From CAZVKN01 sp964627035 (GTDB lineage Bacteria > Electryoneota > AABM5-125-24 > Hatepunaeales > Hatepunaeaceae), in the NCBI GenBank assembly GCA_964627035.1, contig CAZVKN010000025.1, positions 1 to 42,005 on the forward strand: a stretch of DNA of 42,005 nt, in the 5' to 3' direction. The translations under genes and the position numbers were made by a program. The notes beneath the pieces were generated by a model, which was not told where the DNA came from, did no database searches, and worked only from the letters and a program-made list of their open reading frames with translations. Below are positions 15,946 to 24,381 of this stretch, piece by piece. Each line of letters begins with the position of its first letter. Within the stretch, counting starts at the first letter, position 1.

Positions 15946-16320
15946 ATGAAAACCAAACTATTGTATGCCCTGCTCGCAGTCGTGCTGCTGGCGACGGCAG
16001 TTGGAATTGGGGTGCACGTGCTGCACAAGGATGCGCTGGCACAGACGACATATTCCACTTGGATTGGCAACGGAGATGATGGTTTTGAAAATATCGAGGA
16101 TGTGCAAATCCGGTTCAAGGACAATCAAGGATGGAGTGGTTGGCAGGTAATGGATGACGATGGAGGTGGAGATTACAGTTTTGTGCGTCTGGAGGGAGAT
16201 GCTCAAGCTTGGCAAGTGGAAATTACGGATCCCAATATTATTCCGGATTGGCCAGAAGACAATCCCTACGCTCCTCCACTGACAGTGCATCATTTCGATT
16301 GGGAAGTAGTCCGTTTGTAA
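15946..16320 (+). CDS. Small secreted protein of unknown function
   Basis: The 124-aa protein has a typical Sec signal peptide (basic MKTK, hydrophobic LLYALLAVVLLATAVGIGV, likely cleavage near ALAQ at about residue 33). The mature part is about 90 residues, acidic, rich in Trp, Asp and Gly, and probably beta-structured (repeated WSGWQVMDDDGGGDY, AWQVEITDP). I recognise no family. A perfect AGGAGGT at 15931-15937 and a strong terminator directly after the stop suggest a monocistronic, well-expressed exported protein. Confidence 0.75.
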   Translation: MKTKLLYALLAVVLLATAVGIGVHVLHKDALAQTTYSTWIGNGDDGFENIEDVQIRFKDNQGWSGWQVMDDDGGGDYSFVRLEGDAQAWQVEITDPNIIPDWPEDNPYAPPLTVHHFDWEVVRL

Positions 16321-16348
16321 TAATCCCGGCAATAATCCCTACAACAGT

Positions 16349-16397
16349 CCCAATACCGGAATTTGCACACCGGTATTGGGATTGCCATTGTTTTTTA
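16349..16397 (+). terminator. Rho-independent terminator after small secreted protein gene
   Basis: A perfect 11-bp stem (cccaataccgg / ccggtattggg) with a 10-base loop is followed after a short gap by a run of six T at 16391-16396. It lies 29 bases after the stop of the gene at 15946-16320. Confidence 0.8.
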
Positions 16398-16431
16398 ATG
16401 TAATAAAGATTGTAAATCATCAGAGGCTTTC

Positions 16432-18663
16432 ATGTACTGTAAAGTACTACTTACAATATTTTTCTTTATCCTGTTTGTTCCCACTCAATCTATTTCTCAA
16501 CCATTGGTTGAATGGATGAGGCTTTATGATAACGGACAAAAGGAAACTTTCTATGATGTTTATCGGGTTGCTGAGAATGGTTACATTGCTTGCGGTTTAA
16601 CCGGAAATTATCGCAATCCTAATAATCCTTCTGATCAGATGTGGATAGTCAGAGTTGACGATAGAGGGGAGATACTTTGGAACGAATCCTATGGTCAAAA
16701 CAATGTTAATGACAATTTATACTCTATAATCGAAGCCGACAATGGCGATTTTGTAGCTACCGGCTACTTCGGTGCGAGTGTTGCGGTTCTTAGAGTGAAT
16801 AGTGAAGGAGAGGTCATCTGGTCAAACAGTTATAGAGCAGGTGACGGTTATGCGGTAATAGAATTGAAAGACGGCAATTTTGTCATTGCGGGAATTTATC
16901 ACAGAGATGCCTTTCTGCTTTGTATTGATGGTGAAGGAGACGAGTTATGGGAGAGAACATTTCATCGCGATGACAGATGGCATGAACTGTACACACTGCG
17001 CGAGACAGACAATGGCGTTATTGCAGCCGGCTCCATCAGAGCGCAGAATGCAATCAGGTCAGTGTGGGCAATAAAAGCAAGCATTGAAGATGAAGGTGAA
17101 ACAATCTGGGAACGGAACTACAGCCCAAGTCGATATAACGTCTGCCGGAGCATGGTTTCTACTGCCGGTGGATTTGTCTTAGCCGGATGGACAATTGATA
17201 ACTATCAAGTCCAATCCAGTATTGATTTTCTACTGCTTAGAATTAATAGTCGCGGCGAGTTGATCTGGTCACAAAGGTATGATTGGGGACGGAGTGATTA
17301 TGAGGAGCGTTCGTATGGTGTTACACAGTTATCAGATGGGGGCTTTCTTTTAGCCGGTTATCAAAAAAGAGGCATGGAAGATCGTGAGATTAATCCCGCA
17401 GTAGTCCGCACTTATGCAAATGGGCAGATGCGGTGGCAGCGTGTCTATCCATTTTCAGAAGAGGAAGGTTTCAGACGTGTTGGGAATTCATTTCAGTCAG
17501 TAGTCCTGGGACAAGACAATTCTATAATGGTATGTGGAAAACTAAATCTTGACGAGAGTGAATATGATGGTGTTCTTCTGAAAATTGAAAGGGATGTAAT
17601 AGGACCTTTAGTGTTCTATTGGTCACCAAAAGATACAATGGTCAGTGCTTTAGTCGGCGATACTGTGTCATTTATAGTAAGAGCCCGCAATCAGATAGGA
17701 TTCGAAATGGATTACCAATGGATGAGAGAAGGAGAAGAAATATCAACCGACACGACAGTAACAGTTGTATTTGACAATTTTGGAGAAGACTCACTTCGAT
17801 GCATTATCACTGATGATGAAGCATCAGTGAGTATTAATTGGCATATTGATGTCACAAGCTTGTACATAGACTCCCACCAACCCGACTCCCTCAACCCATC
17901 CATCCGCCGCAACAATAGTATTAATTTCTCCGTCACCACCCGAGCCATCGAGGACGACCCGGTTGAGTACGTTTGGCTGCTGGACGACGAACAAATCGCA
18001 GAAAACGACAGCGTCACCATCCGCTTCGACCGCGGTCGGGAGCACTCCGTCACAGCGATTGCATCTCAAGGCGAGCTTGCCGACAGCGTGATTTGGCAGG
18101 TTATGGTCAACGATCTGATTGTAGATTATATGCCTCAGCAGCTCGAGCTGTCGGTTGAGGTAGATACAACATTCGAGTTTGAAGTCTTCCCGTTCAACCC
18201 GAACGATGATTCTCTGCAATTCCTGTGGACGCTGAACGGCGACTCAATCAGCGATAACTCATGGGTGTTGGTTAACTTTGACTCAGAAGGGTTGTACAAT
18301 ATAACAGCCTACGTCTCCGATACCACTGAATCCGACTCGTTGACATGGACGATAGATGTCACTCCGAATAGCGTGTATTCCGGTGAACCCCAACACCCCG
18401 ACACTCCGACACTATACCCGCCAGTGCCGAATCCGTTTAACTCGGTTACTACGGTGAGATACTATCTGCCTATTGTTTCAAAGGTTAGGTTAAATCTGTT
18501 TGATGTGAACGGACGGTTGATTGCTGAGTTGGTGGATGGTTATCGAATACGAGGACAGCATTCTGTTGGTGTTGATGGTAGTGATCTGGTGTCAGGTCTG
18601 TATTTGGTCAGAATGGAATCAGACTACAACATTCAAATAAGGAAAGCACTATTAATCAAATGA
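16432..18663 (+). CDS. Secreted propeller/Ig-like protein with C-terminal sorting domain
   Basis: The protein has 743 aa. A signal peptide (1-25) leads a beta-propeller-like region to about residue 395, with repeated units such as DGNFVIAGIY, DGGFLLAGYQ and 'W.+.YG...D', typical of delta-60-type secreted repeats. Three PKD/Ig-like modules follow (about 400-640; motif DSLQFLWTLNGDSI). The C-terminus (about 660-743) has PVPNPFNSVTTVRYYLP...LFDVNGRLI...SGLYLVRM, the FlgD-like/type IX secretion sorting domain common in FCB-group bacteria. It is therefore an outer-surface or released protein. It ends seven bases before the convergent 969-aa sensor gene, with no terminator between them. Codons in about 17865-18110 are richer in C at third positions than the rest, suggesting module exchange. 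Confidence 0.8.
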   Translation: MYCKVLLTIFFFILFVPTQSISQPLVEWMRLYDNGQKETFYDVYRVAENGYIACGLTGNYRNPNNPSDQMWIVRVDDRGEILWNESYGQNNVNDNLYSIIEADNGDFVATGYFGASVAVLRVNSEGEVIWSNSYRAGDGYAVIELKDGNFVIAGIYHRDAFLLCIDGEGDELWERTFHRDDRWHELYTLRETDNGVIAAGSIRAQNAIRSVWAIKASIEDEGETIWERNYSPSRYNVCRSMVSTAGGFVLAGWTIDNYQVQSSIDFLLLRINSRGELIWSQRYDWGRSDYEERSYGVTQLSDGGFLLAGYQKRGMEDREINPAVVRTYANGQMRWQRVYPFSEEEGFRRVGNSFQSVVLGQDNSIMVCGKLNLDESEYDGVLLKIERDVIGPLVFYWSPKDTMVSALVGDTVSFIVRARNQIGFEMDYQWMREGEEISTDTTVTVVFDNFGEDSLRCIITDDEASVSINWHIDVTSLYIDSHQPDSLNPSIRRNNSINFSVTTRAIEDDPVEYVWLLDDEQIAENDSVTIRFDRGREHSVTAIASQGELADSVIWQVMVNDLIVDYMPQQLELSVEVDTTFEFEVFPFNPNDDSLQFLWTLNGDSISDNSWVLVNFDSEGLYNITAYVSDTTESDSLTWTIDVTPNSVYSGEPQHPDTPTLYPPVPNPFNSVTTVRYYLPIVSKVRLNLFDVNGRLIAELVDGYRIRGQHSVGVDGSDLVSGLYLVRMESDYNIQIRKALLIK

Positions 18664-18669
18664 GATTCG

Positions 18670-21579
18670 TCATGCGTCGTCATTGTTCCCATTCATCTTG
18701 TCATATACATCAGGGTATAGCTTCTCCATACAGCTTGGACAAATTCCGTGACTGAATGTGGCTTCACTGTGAACACTGATGTACTCCTCCACCTGCTGCC
18801 AATATCCTTCATCATCTCTGATATTCTTGCAACCGGCGCAGATAGGTATTAAACCTGTGAGCGCTTTAATGTTAGATGCAGCCTGCTCCAGCTCTTTGGT
18901 TCGTTCTTTAACCTTCGTTTCCAACGTCCGGTTGATGCGGCGAACCTGCCGGATCCTCAAGACAATAATTAGATAAATTAGAACACAGCCTACAGCAATT
19001 AATAGGATTGTGAAGAGCTTTGTTTCATAAAAGAACGGCTTAATTTCAAACGATGGCGGGATAGTTAAAAACGATGTAACACCGTTAGAATTCACCGCTT
19101 TTAAGTGAAATGTGTACTGACCCGCGGGCAGCCGTTGATAATGTGCATGCTGCTCCGAACTGAAATGATTGTATTCCTCCTCCAATCCTTCAAGATACCA
19201 AGCATATCTGTTCTTCGATTCTGCGATGAAGTTGTTGAGATTGAACTTTATCGTAATATCCCTCTGCTGAGGAGACAGTTGAAAATGCTGCTCTATCCTG
19301 ATATCCTCATCCCCGCTTACTATGCCTGTTATAGTCAGTGGTCTCTTTGCGGATTCGGAGGCGATTAACTGCTCAATATCAACACAGATGAATCCTCTAC
19401 TCTGCAGGAGCAACCATTTGTCATCATATAGATTTATCAGCTTTCTAAATTCACCTGATTTAAAGCCGTACGAATCGTCAATTATCATCTGCCTCTGTGG
19501 TGTTCGTATGATAAGACCGTTTGATGTAGCGAATAACTGTCTGTTTTTTCGGTCAATTGCCATATCATAGAATTCCGGTTTTGATTGAAAGTCGAATCTA
19601 AGTTGATTAATCTTACCGTCAGCTACAATATTGACGCCCTCATCTCCGAGAAAATATATATTACCAACACTATCGGTAACCGAATTGTTGAAATGCATAC
19701 TAACAACATTTTCCTTGATGCTATAACTCTTAATGCTGTCACCGTCTAATCTAAGAATTCCACCACCATACGTACCGAACCAGTATGCCCCATCACTGCC
19801 CAATCCTCCGCATGTGATGACATCATCCAGTACACGTGAACCGTTCCATTCATGAGTAAATTCAAAATCAAATTCACTACCTGGAAGTTTTAATTGAGAA
19901 ATAGAACCATAGGTGTACCTCTTAATAATATCATTTTTCAGATTGTGAATTCCACGCCACGTTCCGAAGAATATCGAGCTGTCAGCACCGAGATAAGCGT
20001 AAGTATTCAGAAAGACATGCTTTGCAAGGGCGTCATGTGATTTTAATACGTCACCATCCCAAGTGAAAACTTTCATGCCAAGCATGATCCATAATTTTTC
20101 TTCTTCTTCGAGCACAAATTTCACTTCGCTGTAGATGGATTCGATGTCTGTTGCGAGAACTCTTGCTTTGCCGTCGCGGTATAGATAAATAGTCCTATCG
20201 CTAACAATTATGATGTCACTATTTTTGTCGAGTGTGAAATCTATGAACTGCTCTGAAGATGGGATCTGAAATTGAAACGGGACTAATTTACCCTTGTGAA
20301 GCAAGCTTATACCGGCTTGCCCTCCAAGGAGAATCTTATTATTCTTCAGCTTAATCGCTGAAGACAGCTTGTCAAGCATTTCATATTCATCAGCATCAAA
20401 TATCAGGATTGATGGATCAATAATTTTGTGAAGCGAGACATCCCCGGTCGCCATCCAACAGATGCTCTGATAATCCTTGAACATTGACGTAACCCGGTTC
20501 TCCGACAATCCCGTTTCCTGTGAGAAATTAAGAGTATCCTGCCCGGCAATAAGAAACCCGCCGTTTTCTCCTGCGAAAAGGAATTCACCCTCAGGGGTAA
20601 TCTCAAAAAAGTTTATCGCACCCGCGAGATCGTTAAATTGACGAACATGACGAAAATAGTTATCTGTCAGTCTGTAGATTTTGTCTCTTGAATGGGCGTA
20701 TATAGTCCCAATATCGTCTTTATGGATTGAATTGACGAACCAGTCTTCGTATTTGTTGTTCCTGTTAAGATGAACACTGCTCTCATATATCAACCTGCGT
20801 CTTGCGTCAGGATCATCAATCACGAAAAGATCTAAGGACAACTCCATGTTGCAGAGGTTCACACCTTTGTCGGTAAGTTCAGGATGTCGCTTATGAAACA
20901 GATCCTTCCCGATTCTCTTATACTCTTCAAACAGCGATTTGTCCTTCATCTCCCATAGCCGGGAAAATTGAGAATAATTTACCTTTATGACACCTGCCAT
21001 CGCTGAAGCAATCCACAGAACACCGGTGTCTTTGTCATAGAAGAGATCATTCACCGGAGTAGTTATAGTGCTGTCACATATCTCTTTGTACTGAACAAAG
21101 TCGAAATGTCCGATTCCAGACATCATAAGTGCTCTGCCACTTGTCCCAATCAACACATCATCGGTAATAAACTCCAAATCTCTGATTGCTTGTCTTGAGT
21201 AGTCAGCAAGAAATTTCAGAGTTCCGGAAAGAGGGTTGTAAACATTAATCCCATTATAGGTACAAATCCAGATTTCGCCTGAAGGTGATTCTTTAATCGT
21301 GTAAACATGATTGCCAACCAAGCCGTTGAGGGTTGAAAAACGTTTGAATTCCCGTCCGTCATAGCAGGCTACTCCTCTGTCTCCACCAAACCACATGAAC
21401 CCTCTGCTATCCTGAAAAATCGTGGTAACGGTTCCCAGGTATGGATACTGATCTCTTTCATAGGTGTAAATGGCATGTTCCTGTGCAATCACAGTCACAG
21501 GAAGGAAGAGTGAGCACAACAAGCGGAGTGATAGAAAGACAGCGATGACTGAATAAGGTGTTGTTGTTCTGATTTTCAT
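18670..21579 (-). CDS. Periplasmic two-component-propeller sensor without kinase, with C-terminal Cys motif
   Basis: The protein has 969 aa. A signal peptide (1-32) is followed by a long region of Reg_prop-type propeller repeats (units like TIFQDSRGFMWFGGDRGVACY), a Y_Y_Y domain (about 760-835, YAWYLEGLEEEYNHF), one transmembrane helix (about 845-865), a coiled coil (VKERTKELEQAASNIK) and a conserved tail: GLIPICAGCKNIRDD.GYW then FSHGICPSCMEKLYP. The two CxxC pairs with His suit metal binding. Such propeller-YYY proteins usually end in a histidine kinase; here the kinase is absent and the cytoplasmic part is only a coil plus the Cys tail. It may therefore act on another kinase of this locus, which is inference. 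Confidence 0.82.
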   Translation of the reverse strand: MKIRTTTPYSVIAVFLSLRLLCSLFLPVTVIAQEHAIYTYERDQYPYLGTVTTIFQDSRGFMWFGGDRGVACYDGREFKRFSTLNGLVGNHVYTIKESPSGEIWICTYNGINVYNPLSGTLKFLADYSRQAIRDLEFITDDVLIGTSGRALMMSGIGHFDFVQYKEICDSTITTPVNDLFYDKDTGVLWIASAMAGVIKVNYSQFSRLWEMKDKSLFEEYKRIGKDLFHKRHPELTDKGVNLCNMELSLDLFVIDDPDARRRLIYESSVHLNRNNKYEDWFVNSIHKDDIGTIYAHSRDKIYRLTDNYFRHVRQFNDLAGAINFFEITPEGEFLFAGENGGFLIAGQDTLNFSQETGLSENRVTSMFKDYQSICWMATGDVSLHKIIDPSILIFDADEYEMLDKLSSAIKLKNNKILLGGQAGISLLHKGKLVPFQFQIPSSEQFIDFTLDKNSDIIIVSDRTIYLYRDGKARVLATDIESIYSEVKFVLEEEEKLWIMLGMKVFTWDGDVLKSHDALAKHVFLNTYAYLGADSSIFFGTWRGIHNLKNDIIKRYTYGSISQLKLPGSEFDFEFTHEWNGSRVLDDVITCGGLGSDGAYWFGTYGGGILRLDGDSIKSYSIKENVVSMHFNNSVTDSVGNIYFLGDEGVNIVADGKINQLRFDFQSKPEFYDMAIDRKNRQLFATSNGLIIRTPQRQMIIDDSYGFKSGEFRKLINLYDDKWLLLQSRGFICVDIEQLIASESAKRPLTITGIVSGDEDIRIEQHFQLSPQQRDITIKFNLNNFIAESKNRYAWYLEGLEEEYNHFSSEQHAHYQRLPAGQYTFHLKAVNSNGVTSFLTIPPSFEIKPFFYETKLFTILLIAVGCVLIYLIIVLRIRQVRRINRTLETKVKERTKELEQAASNIKALTGLIPICAGCKNIRDDEGYWQQVEEYISVHSEATFSHGICPSCMEKLYPDVYDKMNGNNDDA

Positions 21580-21630
21580 GGGATAATATAGTGAAGCTAC
21601 AAATGTAAATTAACGCAATTAGCTACACTA

Positions 21631-21646
21631 TGGCAACCGTTTGCCA
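21631..21646. promoter_or_regulatory. Candidate operator palindrome in divergent promoter region
   Basis: Between two divergent sensor genes (21580-21811) lies tggcaa-ccgt-ttgcca, a 6-bp inverted repeat around four bases. It could be an operator for one or both genes. The evidence is only its symmetry and position. Confidence 0.2.
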
Positions 21647-21811
21647 CTAATTCCTGCGGCAAACAGAAATGTTCTTCCTCTCCGGTAGTGAAAGGTTGCG
21701 CAATTACCATATTGTTAATATATTACATTTGGAGTGATCTTTGCTTACCCCTTCTGAGTACCGGCATCAGTATCATTACCGTTCCGACCTGTCAAAAAAT
21801 AGGAGCCAACA

Positions 21812-22618
21812 ATGAGTAAATCAGATACTTCCGCAATCCAGCCAGGCGTAGCAGACCAAAGCCTGAGGATGTCATTTCACACAAGCGACCAAGTACGCAG
21901 ACACCTCACGATTCTGATTGTAATAGCTCTTCTGCTGATCGCAATCTATCCACTGCTGACTAACTCATCATACATCAGCAATGCGGATTTCCATTCAACT
22001 ATAGAGATGGTCGGGGCACTGTTAGGAATAATTGCCGGGTTTGCTCTAATTACTCACTACTATTCCCTTGGAAATCAATTCTATCTCTTTGTGGGATTAG
22101 CATTTTTTATCAATGGATCCGAGGATTTTATTCACGGTCTAATGGCATACCCACAGATGGCATTTTTTACTGGAGTGCCTGCATCCACTTTCAAACAATT
22201 TATTCCGGGTACTTACGTAACCGGACGGATATTGATGGGTGCAATCCTGATTTTTGCCCCTCTCTCAGTAAGATGGCTGAAAGAAACTCGCAATCCGAAG
22301 TTCAATGCAATCATGGTCTCCGGTGTGGTGATCTTTGCAAGCGCCCTGCTAACAGCGATTGCCTTTAAGATACCACTCCCAAAGTTTATCTATCCTGACC
22401 GATTCATCTCTCGTCCTGTAGATTTAGTCTCTGCAATCCTGTTCTCGCTTGCTTTTATCTCTTTCCTGATGCGATACCGACAGACACGAAATGTGCTGAC
22501 ATGGTGGGTTCTGCTTTCCATTGCTGTCAATGTGATCGGACAACTGATGATGTCTGTTTCAAAGGAACTGTTTGACGCTTTCTTTGATATTGCGCACGTC
22601 TATAAAGTTATCGGTTAA
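21812..22618 (+). CDS. N-terminal half: MASE3-like membrane sensor domain
   Basis: The 268-aa fragment starts at ATG (GGAGCC upstream) and encodes about seven membrane helices with a conserved FHSTIEMVGALLG and EDFIHGLMAY pattern resembling MASE3 membrane sensors. A stop occurs one codon after the first copy of the 13-base duplication. Alone it would be a membrane protein without any output domain. Confidence 0.7.
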   Translation: MSKSDTSAIQPGVADQSLRMSFHTSDQVRRHLTILIVIALLLIAIYPLLTNSSYISNADFHSTIEMVGALLGIIAGFALITHYYSLGNQFYLFVGLAFFINGSEDFIHGLMAYPQMAFFTGVPASTFKQFIPGTYVTGRILMGAILIFAPLSVRWLKETRNPKFNAIMVSGVVIFASALLTAIAFKIPLPKFIYPDRFISRPVDLVSAILFSLAFISFLMRYRQTRNVLTWWVLLSIAVNVIGQLMMSVSKELFDAFFDIAHVYKVIG

Positions 22619-24284
22619 AGTTATCGGTTATGGCGTTCCTATAATAGGATTTTCAGTTTATCAGGTCACCCTCTTGGTGGAACATGCAAGGATGGATAAG
22701 CAATTGAGGTCAGCTTACGATAATCTGGACGACAAGGTACAAGAAAGAACCAAGGAATTGCATGAAAGTAACGAGGCACTGCAGACGGAGGTAACCGAAC
22801 GTAAACGTGCAGAAGAAAAACTCGAGGAAGAACGAAACCTTCTGCTGGCGATTTTCGACGGAATTGATGACGTAATCTACGTTGCTGATCCGAAATCCTA
22901 TGAGCTGTTACATGTGAACGAAACCTTCAAGCAGTTTTGGGGGAAAGACGTTATCGGTAAGAAATGCTATAATGTCATTCAAAACCGTGATGAGCCGTGT
23001 CCGTTCTGTACTAACGACTTAATCTTCGGAGAGTACCTGGGAAAAACCTACATTTGGGAGAAGCAGAACGAAATAAACAACGTGTGGTTCCGCTTAGCTG
23101 ACAAGGCAATTCGATGGCACGACGGCAGGATGGTCAGATTTGAGTTAGCCTCCAACATCTCCAAAATTAAAAAGACGGAAGAAGAATTACTACAGAGTAA
23201 AGAGAGGATAACCAACATTATTGAGAATGTGAACGACTGGGTTTGGGAAGTGGACGCAAATGCCGCTTACACGTATGTAAGCCCTCATATTGAAAGCCTA
23301 TTGGGCTATAAACCGGAAGAAGTGCTCGGTAAAACCCCGTTTGATTTAATGGATAAGGGTGATATAGAGCGAGTGTCAAATGAATTCGGTGAAATTGCTG
23401 CCGCAAAGAGAGGGTTTACCGGTTTGATAAATACAAATGTTCATAAGGACGGAAATCTGGTTGTAATGGAAACAAATGGCACGCCTATTCTGGATGATGA
23501 AGGCAATTTACTCGGTTTCAGAGGAACTGATAGAGACATCACCGAACGTATTAAAGCTGAAGAACAAATCAAGCAAAACTCCGAAGCACTGCAACGTTCC
23601 AACCAAGAGCTTGAGCAGTTCGCTTATGTTGCATCACACGACCTTCAGGAACCGTTGAGGTCAGTATCAGGCTTCCTTCAAATACTGGAACGGCGATATA
23701 AGGACAAGATTGGCGAAAGCGGATTGCATTACATCGAGCGATCAACCGCTGCAGCAACGAGAATGCGGGATCTGATTCAAAGCCTGTTAGAATACTCTCG
23801 CGTCAGTTCGAGAGGTAATCCGTTTATACCGACGGATGTGAACAAGGTACTCAAAGATGTATTGCGGAACCTCCAGGCAAATGTCGAAGAAACCGGAGCG
23901 ATAATCACCCATGATCCTCTGCCGACAGCTTCAGTGGATGCGGGTCAATTTGTACAGCTATTCCAAAACCTGATTGCTAACGGGATCAAATTCTGTGGTG
24001 ATAAAACGCCCGAAATTCACATCTCTGTTGTTACTAAGGACGATGACTATGTATTTTCTATAAAAGACAACGGCATCGGCATAGAGGAGCAGTATGCTGA
24101 ACGTATCTTTGTCATCTTCCAACGACTGCACACTCGCGCCGACATTCCCGGTACCGGAATCGGTTTATCTATCAGCAGGAGAATAATAGAACGACACGGG
24201 GGGGAAATTTGGTTAGAATCAGAGCCAGGTCAAGGCACGACCTTCTATTTTTCAATCCCAAAAGAAAGGAGCGTGGACAATTAA
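22572..24284 (+). CDS. C-terminal half: PAS-PAS-HisKA-HATPase kinase
   Basis: This frame is open from 22572, but its first 47 bases overlap the membrane half out of frame. A realistic start, if expressed alone, is the ATG at 22692 (MDKQLRS). It carries a coiled coil, PAS 1 with a Cys-rich signature (GKKCYNVIQ, then EPCPFC), PAS 2 (WVWEVDANAAYTYVSPHIE), phospho-acceptor His in SHDLQEPLRS, N-box NLIANGIKF, G1 DNGIGI and G2 GTGIGLSI. It is of the phytochrome-like HisKA type that pairs with Rcp1-like receivers. Without the membrane half it would be a soluble kinase. Confidence 0.75.
   Translation: MTLSLILRTSIKLSVKVIGYGVPIIGFSVYQVTLLVEHARMDKQLRSAYDNLDDKVQERTKELHESNEALQTEVTERKRAEEKLEEERNLLLAIFDGIDDVIYVADPKSYELLHVNETFKQFWGKDVIGKKCYNVIQNRDEPCPFCTNDLIFGEYLGKTYIWEKQNEINNVWFRLADKAIRWHDGRMVRFELASNISKIKKTEEELLQSKERITNIIENVNDWVWEVDANAAYTYVSPHIESLLGYKPEEVLGKTPFDLMDKGDIERVSNEFGEIAAAKRGFTGLINTNVHKDGNLVVMETNGTPILDDEGNLLGFRGTDRDITERIKAEEQIKQNSEALQRSNQELEQFAYVASHDLQEPLRSVSGFLQILERRYKDKIGESGLHYIERSTAAATRMRDLIQSLLEYSRVSSRGNPFIPTDVNKVLKDVLRNLQANVEETGAIITHDPLPTASVDAGQFVQLFQNLIANGIKFCGDKTPEIHISVVTKDDDYVFSIKDNGIGIEEQYAERIFVIFQRLHTRADIPGTGIGLSISRRIIERHGGEIWLESEPGQGTTFYFSIPKERSVDN
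22604..22629 (+). repeat. Perfect 13-bp tandem duplication causing frameshift
   Basis: The unit aaagttatcggtt occurs twice back to back (22604-22616 and 22617-22629). Thirteen is not a multiple of three, so the second copy shifts the frame and creates the TAA at 22616-22618. Confidence 0.95.
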
Positions 24285-24381
24285 AATCGAATCCAAAACG
24301 GACTTCGTTGTATTATAGTGCTTGCGGACAACATTATAAATAGACAAACAAATTAACGGCAAAACTTGAGGCAACAAAATA

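Larger units (their letters stand above)
21812..24284 (+). pseudogene. Membrane PAS histidine kinase split by a 13-bp tandem duplication
   Basis: Joining the two frames after removal of one 13-base copy (22604-22616 or 22617-22629) gives one continuous 819-aa protein. It has an N-terminal membrane domain with about seven helices (MASE3-like), a coiled coil, two PAS domains, and a HisKA domain with His605 in ASHDLQEPLRS, followed by a complete HATPase. The membrane part ends HVYKVIG and the sensor part resumes YGVPIIGF, exactly over the duplication. The downstream paralogue at 24382 is intact and has the same kinase end. It is either a recently broken gene or one that can be switched by slippage. 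Confidence 0.8.
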
